Shown: positions 27,163-35,520 of the stretch, in pieces | Numbering within the stretch: the stretch's first letter is position 1 | Layout of the letters: each line of letters starts with the position of its first letter | From: Halobacteriales archaeon QS_8_65_32 | GTDB taxonomy: Archaea; Halobacteriota; Halobacteria; Halobacteriales; Halococcaceae | Reading direction: 5' to 3' | NCBI GenBank assembly: GCA_003022925.1 | Contig: PXRY01000104.1 | Coordinates: 1-45,661, forward strand | Length of the DNA: 45,661 nt | Translations under genes and position numbers: made by a program | The notes under the pieces: model-generated | What the model was told of the DNA's origin: nothing | Database searches by the model: none | Seen by the model: the letters and a program-made list of their open reading frames with translations, nothing else

Positions 27163-27435
27163 ATCGTCGGCGGCACTCACGTCCGCGCTCCGTTCGGCGG
27201 TTGTCTCGGCGACGATCTCGTAGAGGTTCTGTCTCGCGTCGGCGAAGTAGACGTCCTCATCGACGGCCCCGACCCCTTCGAGGCGTTCGAGCGCGTACCG
27301 AACCGTCCGCGCCGAAAGCATCGATTCCTCGACGATCCCCTTCTGTGTCAGTGGCCCGTTGTATTCGAGCACTTTGAAGACGAGTTTCGCGCTCGGCGGG
27401 AGGTCGGAAAGCCCCTCCTCGTCGGTGGGTGTCAT
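27160..27435 (-). CDS. winged-helix DNA-binding regulator
   Basis: A 91-residue protein that is nearly all one winged helix: SAKLVFKVLEYNGPLTQKGI, EESMLSARTVRYALERLEGV (recognition helix SARTVRYAL) and a wing DEDVYFADARQNLY. It resembles small MarR/TrmB-like regulators conserved in haloarchaea. TTTATA on the minus strand at 27461-27468 lies about 30 nt upstream of the ATG, so the leader is very short. The stop codon runs into a repeat element that probably ends the transcript. Target genes unknown. Confidence 0.85.
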   Translation of the reverse strand: MTPTDEEGLSDLPPSAKLVFKVLEYNGPLTQKGIVEESMLSARTVRYALERLEGVGAVDEDVYFADARQNLYEIVAETTAERSADVSAADD

Positions 27436-27460
27436 CGTTCCAAATCAACGCGCGCAGGGT

Positions 27461-27468
27461 GTATAAAG
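27461..27468 (-). promoter_or_regulatory. TATA box of the winged-helix gene
   Basis: CCTTTATA on the minus strand, centred about 30 nt before the ATG at 27435; it stands out in the GC-rich gap. Confidence 0.6.
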
Positions 27469-27647
27469 GTTGAGGGATGCTATCTATGGGTTCGCGGAAC
27501 ACGACCGAACGTGCCGTCGATTCCGAGGTTTCTATCGGTTCCTCGGGGATCGGAATTTGCTCGACTGAGCGCCCCACGCCGCGGGGGGCCGGTCGGGTGG
27601 ACAACGGACCGGACGATCGCGGTCACCGCCGCCGTTCGCCGCCGCTC

Positions 27648-29486
27648 TCAGTCGTCCCTGTCCCCGTTCGCCTCGGGGATGTACCGGCGGATCAGCGGGA
27701 CCCGAATCCCGATGCGGTCCTCGACGAGTTCGATCGGAATCTCGTCTTCGGGTTGGAGGCAGTCGGTTACGGCGAGAACGGCGATTGACGCGAGGCCCGC
27801 GACGACGAGGAACGGAAACAGCGTCACGAGCGTGACGGTGAAGATTGTCGAGAGCGCGGTTGTCGCCGGCAGGAGCACGGCAGGGAGCAGGAGAAAGGTC
27901 TTCGTCGATCGCCGCGAGAAGGGGTTGATCCCCGATCGGTACCAGAGGATGCCGAGTGCGACGCCGTTGAGCGAGGCGTACGATACCGCAGAGGCGATCG
28001 CCGCGCCGTCAATGCCGTAGATCGGGATCAGCGCGGCGTTCAAGACGATGTTGAGCGTCGCGGCACCGACATTGATCGCGAGGATCGCCGTCGTGTAGCC
28101 GAAGGCCGACAGGGTGTCCTGGCTTCGGCCGTACGCCGCGCTCACAAAAAAGCCGCTCGCGACGATCGCGAGCGCCGTGCCCCCGCGGGCGTAATCGCCG
28201 AAGACCGCGAGCAGGAGGTCGTCGGGAAATATCAGGAAACAGAGGATCGCCGGAAACGAGACGATGTAGACCCATTTCGTCGTTACCTTGTACATCCGGT
28301 CGATCTCCCCGCGGTTACCGCCGGCGTCGAGCCGGGAGGTGAGCGGAAAATACAGGAACCCAAACGAGGAGGTGATAACCGCGACGCCCGCCGCGAGCGT
28401 GTACGCCGCCGAGTACACTCCGACGGCTGCAGAGGGGACCAACCCGGCGAGCATGAGCGTGTCGATCTGACTGAGCAGAATCGAGACCGTCGAGGCGATC
28501 ATGAGCGGCAGCGAGTAGGTAATCATCTCCCGAGCGTGGGTTCTGATCGGGCCGACGAGCGGTACCAAGCGGTTCAACAGGAGGGTACCGACGACGAGCG
28601 CGCCGATCGCAGCCACCACGTAGGCGTAGCCCGCACCGACCGCCCCGAACCCGGCGACTAAGAGGAGGGCCAAGACGACGATCCGGAAGCCGTTGTAGAA
28701 GAGATCGCGAACGTACGTCCGGTATATGGTGTTCTCCCGGCCGCGGATGCCGCCGACGACGCTTTCCATGCCGACGACAAAGGGCAACGCGAGCACGAAC
28801 AACGAGAGCAGCGCCGGCGAAACGGGTTCTTCGAACTGCGCGCCGACCCAATCGACGTTCACGAGCAGTCCCGCGGCGAGGACGGTCGCCGCGCCGATCG
28901 CAATCAGGGTACCGGTCAGCCACGCGCCCCGGACGTCCCGGTCGTCCTCGAAACGGGACATGTACCGCGGGATGCCCGACTTCATGCCGAGCATCGCGAT
29001 CGTCGAGGCGATTCCCAGTACCGCGATCCCGACGTTCACCCGGCCGTAGACGCTCGCCGAGAGCACCCGGCCGATGAGCACCTGTTCTAACAGCCGCGAT
29101 AGCGATCCGAGCGAGCCGACGAACAACATCAGCGTCGCGCTCGACAACAGCGCCGAGAGGTCGGCGTCGGTGTCGGTACCGGAGTCGGGTTCGCTCTCCG
29201 TGTCGGCGTCGGCGTTAGTACCGATACGCTCACCAGTGCCGGTATCGGCGTCGACACCGACGGTTTCCCGTGCCTCGTCGGTGCCGGTTCCGATGTCAGT
29301 TGCCGACTCAGGTGTGGTATCGGAGCCGACGCCGAACTCGAACCCGGAGGTCATCCCCGTTTCAAGGTCGCTCCCGAACTCGAAGCCGGAATCGGAGTCG
29401 GCTTCGGAGTCCGACCGGTCGGCCTCCGGCGTCTCGGCCGCCTCGGTCGTGTCGGTCGCCTCGCTCGTCGGTTCGTCAGTACCCAT
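27648..29486 (-). CDS. polysaccharide/oligosaccharide flippase (Wzx/MATE-like) with acidic N-terminal extension
   Basis: A 612-residue protein. Residues 1-110 are a D/E/T/S/G-rich disordered head with short repeats (SGFEFGSD, SGFEFGVGSD). The remainder is a 12-14-helix membrane transporter of the MOP superfamily, beginning ALLSSATLMLFVGSLGSLSR and containing SGIPRYMSRF and a central TKWVYIVSFPAILCFLIFPD. Such proteins flip lipid-linked glycans outward. The genes for UDP-glucose dehydrogenase and a sugar nucleotidyltransferase next door support a role in S-layer N-glycans or exopolysaccharide. The acidic head is not part of the usual family and resembles the tail of the nucleotidyltransferase at 31190. 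It is separated by 197 nt from the dehydrogenase on the same strand. Confidence 0.88.
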   Translation of the reverse strand: MGTDEPTSEATDTTEAAETPEADRSDSEADSDSGFEFGSDLETGMTSGFEFGVGSDTTPESATDIGTGTDEARETVGVDADTGTGERIGTNADADTESEPDSGTDTDADLSALLSSATLMLFVGSLGSLSRLLEQVLIGRVLSASVYGRVNVGIAVLGIASTIAMLGMKSGIPRYMSRFEDDRDVRGAWLTGTLIAIGAATVLAAGLLVNVDWVGAQFEEPVSPALLSLFVLALPFVVGMESVVGGIRGRENTIYRTYVRDLFYNGFRIVVLALLLVAGFGAVGAGYAYVVAAIGALVVGTLLLNRLVPLVGPIRTHAREMITYSLPLMIASTVSILLSQIDTLMLAGLVPSAAVGVYSAAYTLAAGVAVITSSFGFLYFPLTSRLDAGGNRGEIDRMYKVTTKWVYIVSFPAILCFLIFPDDLLLAVFGDYARGGTALAIVASGFFVSAAYGRSQDTLSAFGYTTAILAINVGAATLNIVLNAALIPIYGIDGAAIASAVSYASLNGVALGILWYRSGINPFSRRSTKTFLLLPAVLLPATTALSTIFTVTLVTLFPFLVVAGLASIAVLAVTDCLQPEDEIPIELVEDRIGIRVPLIRRYIPEANGDRDD

Positions 29487-29683
29487 GTCGATTCGTGTCG
29501 CCGGCGGTCGGTGCCGAACCGGCGGCCGTGTCGTACGAGCGAGGTATCGATGCTAAGGGTTGTGGCTCCGTCCGTCGCCCGGGGGTTCGCCGTCGCGTCG
29601 ACCGTCTCAACCGGCTCACCGTCCCCGCAGGCGTTCGGTCCGTCCTTGTCGGCGTTCGATCCATCCCCCGCGCTGCGCTTCGA

Positions 29684-31093
29684 TCACCACGTCAGTCCCT
29701 CGTAGACGAGGTCGTCGCGGCGGGTAACGACGTCCCGATCGACGATCCGCCGGCCGTCGACGACGACCCGGGTCTCCATGCCGCCGAACTCCTCGTCGAG
29801 CGCCGCGAACTCGTCCCAGGCGGTCGCGACCACGGCTCCGGAAGCCCCCGCCAGGGCGTCGCGCGCCGACTTCGTGTACTCGATCTCGCCGTCGGTCGCC
29901 GGGAAACGCTCACCCATCCCCTCGCTCGCGACCGGATCGTAGGCGACGACCGTCGCGCCCCGCTCGCGGAGTCCCTCGATCAGCGGGACCGCCCGGGAAT
30001 TGCGCACGTCGTCGGTGCCGGGCTTGAACGCCAGGCCGAGCACCGCGATCCGTTTGCCCTTACAAGCGACGTGGCGATCGAGCAGATCGAGTAGGTGGCT
30101 GGGCTGGCGGTCGTTCACCGAGACGGCCGCTTCGAGGAGTTCGGGTTCGTAGCCGGCGTCGCGAGCGGTGGCGATGAGGGCGGCGACGTCCTTCGGGAAG
30201 CAACTGCCGCCCCAGCCGAGCCCCGAGCGCAGGAACTTCGCGCCGATCCGGTCGTCGAGACCGATCGCCGCCGCGACTTCGTAGGCATCGACCCCGCACA
30301 ATTTACAAATGTTCCCGAGTTCGTTGATCAGGCTTACCTTCGCCGCGAGGAAGGCATTGTTCGCGTATTTGATCATCTCGGCTTCCCGGAGCCCGGTCTC
30401 GACGACCGGGACCTCCCGTTCGGCCTCGCCACCGGAGAGCAACGGGTCGTAGACCTCGCACAGCCGGTCAAGCGCCCACCGGCGATCGGAGTCCGCGTCG
30501 GCGCGCGTCCGGTCCGTTCCATCCGTCTGGCCCCCACCGTCGGTTCCCGTCTCGACTCCGCCCCTGGTGCCGAAGACGATCTTCTGTGGGTCCGAGAAGT
30601 CGGTAACAGCGGACCCTTCGCGCAGGAACTCGGGGTTCATCGCGATCTCGATGCCGTCGCCGAGCGCCGTTCCCGAGCGCTCTTCGAGAATCGGCGCGAG
30701 CGCCTCACCGGTGGTCCCGGGAATCACGGTACTTTTGACGACGAGGAGGTGGTCGCCTTTCTTCTCGCGGAGCGTCTCGCCGACCGCCTCGGTGCCAGCC
30801 TTCATGACGCCGAGATCGATGTGGCCGCTCTCGTCGGTCGGCGTCGGGAGCGCGAGAAAGGTGGCGTCGGTCTCACAGATCGCCTCGTAGTCGGTCGTTG
30901 CCCGGAGCCGATCGCCGGCATTGGCCGCGAGCAACTCGTCGAGACCGGGCTCGTAGATCGGGGTTTCGCCGTCGTTGAGGCGGGCAACGACGGACTCGTC
31001 GACGTCGATCGCGCGGACCTCATGGCCGAGGTCGGCGAAACAGGCCGCGATCGTCGTCCCGACGTAGCCGCTGCCGACGACGCTAACGTTCAT
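29684..31093 (-). CDS. aglM: UDP-glucose 6-dehydrogenase
   Basis: A 469-residue NAD enzyme oxidising UDP-glucose twice to UDP-glucuronate. The N-terminal Rossmann fold reads [20 protein letters not shown]. Catalytic Cys298 lies in [12 protein letters not shown], and the UDP-binding domain contains [19 protein letters not shown]. In Haloferax volcanii the AglM homologue makes the hexuronic acids of the S-layer N-glycan, and with AglF this pairing occurs here too. A Gly/Thr/Asp/Arg-rich insertion (residues 178-204, nt 30482-30562) sits after IVFGTRGG in the linker region and is not a family feature. It is divergent from the nucleotidyltransferase, with 96 nt between starts. Confidence 0.92.
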   Translation of the reverse strand: MNVSVVGSGYVGTTIAACFADLGHEVRAIDVDESVVARLNDGETPIYEPGLDELLAANAGDRLRATTDYEAICETDATFLALPTPTDESGHIDLGVMKAGTEAVGETLREKKGDHLLVVKSTVIPGTTGEALAPILEERSGTALGDGIEIAMNPEFLREGSAVTDFSDPQKIVFGTRGGVETGTDGGGQTDGTDRTRADADSDRRWALDRLCEVYDPLLSGGEAEREVPVVETGLREAEMIKYANNAFLAAKVSLINELGNICKLCGVDAYEVAAAIGLDDRIGAKFLRSGLGWGGSCFPKDVAALIATARDAGYEPELLEAAVSVNDRQPSHLLDLLDRHVACKGKRIAVLGLAFKPGTDDVRNSRAVPLIEGLRERGATVVAYDPVASEGMGERFPATDGEIEYTKSARDALAGASGAVVATAWDEFAALDEEFGGMETRVVVDGRRIVDRDVVTRRDDLVYEGLTW

Positions 31094-31189
31094 TGGCGAT
31101 CCTTTCGGGGTCGCTGTCTTGAAACGTTCGGATAGAACTCACGAGTCGGGGCCAACAGCTTCTTATTCCGCCTACCTAACGAGCGAAGT

Positions 31190-32077
31190 ATGCAGGCCGT
31201 CGTCATCGCCGCCGGCAAGGGAACGCGGTTGCGTCCCCTCACCGAGGACAAACCCAAAGGAATGGTCGAAGTCGATGGAAAGCCGATCCTCACCCGGTGT
31301 TTCGAGGCGCTGTGTGACCTGGGTGCAAGCGAACTGATCGTCGTCGTCGGCTACCTCAAAGAGGAGATCATCAGCCATTATGGCGACGAGTTCGAGGGCG
31401 TCCCGATCACGTACGCCCACCAGCGCGAACAGTTGGGGATCGCCCACGCCCTGCTCACCGTCGAGGAACACATCGACGACGATTTCATGATGATGTTGGG
31501 CGACAACGTCTTCGACGCGAACCTAGGCGACGTCGTGAATCGCCAGCGCGAGGAACGCGCCGACGCAGCCTTTCTCGCCGAGGCGGTGCCCTACGAGGAG
31601 GCCGATCGGTATGGAGTCTGTGATACGAACGACTACGGCGAGATTACCGCGGTCGTCGAAAAGCCCGACGACCCGCCGACGAACCTCGTGATGACCGGCT
31701 TCTATACCTTCACGCCAGCGATCTTTCACGCCTGTCACCTCGTCCAGCCCTCGGGTCGCGACGAGTACGAGATCACCGACGCTGTAAACCTCCTGCTCCA
31801 GAGCGGCCGGACGATCGACGCGATCCGGATGGACGGCTGGCGCGTCGACGTCGGCTACCCCGAGGACCGCGAGGAAGCCGAACGCCGCTTCCAGGACGCC
31901 GACGCTGACGACATAGGTACGGCGGACTCCGACACGACGGATACCGACGCCACGGATGCCGACGACGCCAGCACCGCTGTCGATGCCGATGCCGGTACCG
32001 ATGCCGATACGGCGATCGGCGTCGAACCCGAGACCGTTTCCGCGCCAGCGGCGTCGGACGACGGACCGACGGAGTGA
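31190..32077 (+). CDS. aglF: sugar-1-phosphate nucleotidyltransferase with acidic C-terminal tail
   Basis: A 295-residue enzyme making a UDP- or dTDP-sugar from NTP and sugar-1-phosphate. Evidence is the signature AAGKGTRLRPLTEDKPKGM (residues 8-25), GDNVFD (metal-binding Asp), VEKPDDPPTNLV and GWRVDVGYPED. AglF of Haloferax is a glucose-1-phosphate uridylyltransferase; the neighbouring UDP-glucose dehydrogenase favours that reaction here, but dTDP-glucose chemistry cannot be excluded. Residues 236-295 form a D/A/T-rich tail with DTDATDADD-like repeats beyond the normal end. A CTTATT element about 27 nt upstream supports the ATG at 31190. The 135 nt that follow hold the promoter of the next gene. 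Confidence 0.88.
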   Translation: MQAVVIAAGKGTRLRPLTEDKPKGMVEVDGKPILTRCFEALCDLGASELIVVVGYLKEEIISHYGDEFEGVPITYAHQREQLGIAHALLTVEEHIDDDFMMMLGDNVFDANLGDVVNRQREERADAAFLAEAVPYEEADRYGVCDTNDYGEITAVVEKPDDPPTNLVMTGFYTFTPAIFHACHLVQPSGRDEYEITDAVNLLLQSGRTIDAIRMDGWRVDVGYPEDREEAERRFQDADADDIGTADSDTTDTDATDADDASTAVDADAGTDADTAIGVEPETVSAPAASDDGPTE

Positions 32078-32181
32078 CGGACCGATGAAGTGAACCGGCG
32101 AGACGGGACGGAGCTCCGATCGTCCGTTTCGGGCCGAAAGCGTCGGCCCGTCCTTTAGTCGCCTTTGGTAACGCGCGACAC

Positions 32182-32190
32182 GTTTTAAGA
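32182..32190 (+). promoter_or_regulatory. TATA box of the second threonine ammonia-lyase
   Basis: GTTTTAAGA is centred about 27 nt before the ATG at 32213, giving a leaderless transcript. Confidence 0.65.
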
Positions 32191-32212
32191 ACGGCCGCCG
32201 TGAGATGCGTGC

Positions 32213-33433
32213 ATGGATCTCGTTACGCTCCCCGGTATCGAGGCGGCACGGCGTCGGTTCGACGACCCGGGGGTCGTCAGGGAGACGCCTGTCGAGTCGA
32301 ACCGGTCGCTGAGCGCGTTTTCCGGTGCGGACGTCCACCTGAAGATGGAACACCTCCAGCGCACGGGCTCGTTCAAGACCCGCGGGGCGTACAACAAGCT
32401 CTCGCAGGTCGGCAACGAGGAAGGAGTTTCCCGGGCGGTCGCGGCGAGCGCCGGCAATCACGCTCAAGGAGTGGCCTTGGCGGCGACCGAGGTGGGACTC
32501 GAATCGACGATCGTGATGCCGACCGACGCCCCACAGACGAAGATCGACGCCACCCGCGGGTACGGTGCTCGGGTCGAACTCCATGGCAGTCACTTCCCCG
32601 TCGCTATGGAGCGCGCTCGGGAGATCGCCGCCGAGGAGGGGACCGTCTTCGTCCACGCCTACGACGACCGCGAGATCGTCGCCGGGCAGGGAACGCTCGG
32701 ACTGGAGATCTACGAGGCGGTGCGCGACGTCGATACGGTGATCGTCCCGATCGGCGGCGGCGGCCTGATTAGCGGCATCTCCGCCGCACTCGCGGGACTC
32801 AACCCCGACGTGCGGGTGATCGGCGTCCAGGCAGACGGCGCAGCGACGGTGCCCGACAGCTTACAGAAGGGCGAACCCCAGTCGCACGACTCGCCGAACA
32901 CGATCGCCGACGGGATCGCCACCGGCGGTATCTCCGAATTCACCCTCGCGCACATCGACGCCCACGTCGATCGGGTCGTCACCGTGAGCGACGACGAGAT
33001 CGCAATGGCCGTCCTGCTGTGTCTCGAACGCACGAAACAGCTCGTCGAGGGGGCCGGCGCGGCCTCGATCGCCGCCTTGCTTTCCGACGACGTGGACCTC
33101 GAAGGCGAGCGCGTGGTGGCGCTTCTGTGTGGCGGTAACATCGACATGTCGATGCTCCAGGCGGTGCTCACCCACGCGTTAGTTGGCCGCGAGCAACTCC
33201 TGCGGCTTCGCGTCCGGATCACCGATCGGCCCGGACGGATGGCCGAAATTTCGGGGCTCATGTCCGAACACGGCGCGAACATCAGAGAGGTGCGCCACGA
33301 CCGGGCGGTCGATGAACTCGACGTCGGTGAGGCCTATCTCGTCTTCGAAGTCCTCACGAGTGGCACCGAACACGCCGCCCGGGTTACGGCGTCGGTCGAG
33401 GAGGCCGGCTACGATGTCCAGCGGATGAACTGA
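32213..33433 (+). CDS. ilvA: threonine ammonia-lyase with C-terminal ACT domain (paralogue 2)
   Basis: A 406-residue PLP enzyme with the PLP lysine at Lys55 in QRTGSFKTRG, then SAGNHAQGVA, VPIGGGGLISG and a C-terminal ACT domain (RVRITDRPGRMAEISGLM). By eye it is about half identical to the copy at 21932, with differences spread evenly, so the duplication is old. The substrate may be threonine, serine or a related hydroxy amino acid. The TATA box at 32182-32190 fixes the start. It precedes the cupin gene by 65 nt, but that gene has its own TATA box. Confidence 0.92.
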   Translation: MDLVTLPGIEAARRRFDDPGVVRETPVESNRSLSAFSGADVHLKMEHLQRTGSFKTRGAYNKLSQVGNEEGVSRAVAASAGNHAQGVALAATEVGLESTIVMPTDAPQTKIDATRGYGARVELHGSHFPVAMERAREIAAEEGTVFVHAYDDREIVAGQGTLGLEIYEAVRDVDTVIVPIGGGGLISGISAALAGLNPDVRVIGVQADGAATVPDSLQKGEPQSHDSPNTIADGIATGGISEFTLAHIDAHVDRVVTVSDDEIAMAVLLCLERTKQLVEGAGAASIAALLSDDVDLEGERVVALLCGGNIDMSMLQAVLTHALVGREQLLRLRVRITDRPGRMAEISGLMSEHGANIREVRHDRAVDELDVGEAYLVFEVLTSGTEHAARVTASVEEAGYDVQRMN

Positions 33434-33467
33434 TCGAACTGAACGCCGTCGATACCGGAGCCGGCGG

Positions 33468-33475
33468 TTATATCC
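33468..33475 (+). promoter_or_regulatory. TATA box of the cupin gene
   Basis: GTTATATC lies about 28 nt before the GTG at 33499, a leaderless arrangement. Confidence 0.6.
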
Positions 33476-33498
33476 GCGTTCGCGGCGAGCGATCGATC

Positions 33499-33945
33499 GT
33501 GTCCGACGATTTCAGCGTCGTAGTGCCGGCGGATCTCGAACCCGAATCGTTCGATACTGTCGATGTCTCCCACCGGAAGTACACCGAAGCGCTCGGCTGT
33601 ACCGACGCCCGGGTGAACTACCTCGCGCTCGAACCGGGCGAGGCCGTCACGCCACACGCCCACGAGCGCCAGGAGGAACTGTTCGTTCCTCTCACCGGGG
33701 GGCAGATCGAGATCGACGGCGACCGCTACGACGTGCCCCAGGGCGGCGTCGTGCGCGTCGGTCCCAAGCCGGTCCGTAACGTCTGCAATCGGACCGACGA
33801 CGAGACCCACCTCTGGATCATGATCGGCGCGCCGCCGGTCGGCACCATCGAGGGTTTCGGCGAGTACGTGCTACCGGACGACGGGGACGCCAGCGGCGAA
33901 AACGCGAGTGCCGACGACGCGGGCGTCGAGGAAGCTGGCGACTGA
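33499..33945 (+). CDS. cupin-domain protein
   Basis: A 148-residue single cupin barrel. Motif 1 reads PHAHERQEELFVPLTGG (metal His/His/Glu), and the second half has DVPQGGVVRVGPKPVRNVCN, where the third His is replaced. About 25 residues of acidic tail follow. Single cupins serve as sugar isomerases, dioxygenases or small-molecule sensors, and nothing here picks one. The GTG start is set by the TATA box. It is convergent with the next gene, 27 nt away. Confidence 0.85.
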   Translation: MSDDFSVVVPADLEPESFDTVDVSHRKYTEALGCTDARVNYLALEPGEAVTPHAHERQEELFVPLTGGQIEIDGDRYDVPQGGVVRVGPKPVRNVCNRTDDETHLWIMIGAPPVGTIEGFGEYVLPDDGDASGENASADDAGVEEAGD

Positions 33946-33972
33946 TCGGTCGTCTGCGGGCTATCGGTGTGT

Positions 33973-34335
33973 TCACGAGTCGTCGACGCGTTCGGTGGCG
34001 ACCGCGTGGGCGTATGTCTCGCCGATGTCGACGAGCTTTATGCGGACGGTGTCCCCGGTGTCGAGCGCCATCCCCTGTGGGGCGACGAACGTGGCGATCC
34101 CGTCGATCTGGGTGTAGGCGGACGAGCCGTCGTCGCTTGGCGGGTCGATGATGACGACCCGGTGGGTCTCGCCGGTCGAGAGCTGCCGGCGGGCGTCGCG
34201 GTTTTGCGCTGCGGTGTGTGCCCGTTCGGCCTCGATGATCTCCTCGATCCCGTCGAGCGTTCGCTCGACGTCGGCCAGCTGCGTCCGTGCGTTCTCGACG
34301 AACCGGGACAGTTTCCGTAGTCGTTCCTCGTCCAT
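33973..34335 (-). CDS. small coiled-coil plus TRAM-like beta-barrel protein
   Basis: A 120-residue protein. Residues 1-50 form a charged helix suited to a coiled coil (LRKLSRFVENARTQLADVER). The rest reads as strands: HRVVIIDPPSDDG, GIATFVAPQGMALDTGDTVR, IKLVDIGETYAHAVATE. The last block resembles a TRAM/OB-type barrel, which binds RNA in other proteins, but similarity is weak to the eye. Function unknown. The region upstream to 34584 contains no gene. Confidence 0.65.
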   Translation of the reverse strand: MDEERLRKLSRFVENARTQLADVERTLDGIEEIIEAERAHTAAQNRDARRQLSTGETHRVVIIDPPSDDGSSAYTQIDGIATFVAPQGMALDTGDTVRIKLVDIGETYAHAVATERVDDS

Positions 34336-34556
34336 GAGACTCGTTTCGTCGGCGCGTGCCGAGCCCGTCGGTATGATACCCTTCGGCTCGGTCGGTGCGC
34401 CGTCTAAGCGCTCGTTAGCGGCCGACCGAGTAGGGGTTTTCGTTTCGTGGTCGTGTCGTCGACATCGTCAGCGTCCAAGGTGCGCCGAGCGGCGGTCGGC
34501 TCCCGAACGGAGTCCGAGCCGTTCGCGAACGGGAACCCCGGGGATCGACGGAACTC

Positions 34557-34564
34557 TTGTATAC
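34557..34564 (+). promoter_or_regulatory. TATA-like box of the decayed antitoxin gene
   Basis: TGTATACA is about 26 nt before 34585, where the lost start codon would have been. A transcript starting there would still cover the toxin gene. Confidence 0.45.
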
Positions 34565-34584
34565 ACTGAATACGAAGTATACAC

Positions 34585-34875
34585 ATAGGAACGGTATCGA
34601 CGTGAGTCCCCGAGGACCTCGAAGCCGAACTCGAAGCGTACCTCAACGACGAGAAGCTGGACAGAAGCGCAGGTGTTCGGCGGCTCTTGGGGGACGCACT
34701 CAAAGAGTGGCGTCGGGAACAGGCGCTCGACGGTCTCGCCGACGGCACGCTATCGTTCAGCAAGGCAGCGGACGTAGCGGGGATGTCCGTCTGGGACTTC
34801 GCCCAACTCGCGAGGGACGAGAGCGTGACGTGGATCGCCGACGATCACGTCGAAGCGGACTTCGAGGCGCTATGA
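34585..34875 (+). pseudogene. UPF0175-type antitoxin with lost start codon and in-frame stop
   Basis: The frame reads ATA-GGA-ACG-GTA-TCG-ACG-TGA-GTC-CCC-GAG-GAC-CTC, i.e. (I)GTVST*VPEDLEAELEAYL. It continues with DRSAGVRRLLGDALKEWRRE and SFSKAADVAGMSVWDFAQL to a normal end. Family members typically begin MGTVSTRVPEDLE, so the start ATG appears as ATA and an Arg CGA as TGA (34603-34605), both single transitions. An in-frame TTG at 34687 could give the C-terminal 62 residues. The N-terminal ribbon-helix-helix-like DNA-binding part would then be missing, while the C-terminal part expected to meet the toxin is kept. The stop codon directly abuts the toxin ATG. Confidence 0.75.
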
Positions 34876-35391
34876 ATGTGGGTCTTCGACGCGACCCCGC
34901 TCATCTACCTCGCGAAGACCGAGCGACTCGGTGAGGTCGTTCGGTCGCTCGACGACGAGGCCGCGATGCCAGCGGAAGTCCACGAGGAGGTCGTGGAAGT
35001 CGGCGTAGCGAAGGGGTATCCGGACGCCGGGCGCGTTGCACAGCACGTCGAAGATGGCTTATTCGAAGTACTCGAAACGAACGATTCACCGCTTTCGGCG
35101 CGGCTAAACGAGAACGACTCGTTGAGCGACGCCGACGTGGCCGTGCTCGTTCGCGCGTCCGAGAACGACGGCATCGCGGTCACGGACGAGGAGTACAGTA
35201 GGGACGTCGCATCGACTGAGCGGATCACCACCCGCGGGACGTCGTTTCTCGTGCTTCGACTCGTCGAACGGGGAGACATCGAAGGCGACGAAGCACGAGC
35301 GATCATCGACGCGATGATCGACGACGGCTGGTACTGTTCGTCGAGCGCGTACGCGAAGATAGTCGGGAAAATAGAGTCGCCGGAGAACTGA
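34876..35391 (+). CDS. PIN-domain ribonuclease toxin (DUF3368/VapC-like)
   Basis: A 171-residue PIN nuclease. Acidic metal ligands are visible at Asp5 (MWVFDATPLIYLAK), in AEVHEEVVE, in SLSDADVAVL and in AVTDEEYSRD, the spacing of the family. The frame is intact. It starts immediately after the antitoxin stop (TGAATG), so the two were a translationally linked pair. VapC-like toxins cut RNA, often tRNA or rRNA, and are held inactive by the upstream partner. With that partner broken, either the toxin is now harmless or weakly expressed, or the truncated antitoxin or another protein still neutralises it. It is convergent with the methyltransferase gene. Confidence 0.82.
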   Translation: MWVFDATPLIYLAKTERLGEVVRSLDDEAAMPAEVHEEVVEVGVAKGYPDAGRVAQHVEDGLFEVLETNDSPLSARLNENDSLSDADVAVLVRASENDGIAVTDEEYSRDVASTERITTRGTSFLVLRLVERGDIEGDEARAIIDAMIDDGWYCSSSAYAKIVGKIESPEN

Positions 35392-35520
35392 CGCGATTCA
35401 GCGCACTCACCGAACGGCAGCGTTCGAACTGGGTCGCCTCGCCTCGACCGGCAGTTCGCCTCGACCGCAGGTTCGGTTCGTCCGTTCCGCCCACTGATTC
35501 GGTTCGTCCGCCGGTTCGGT

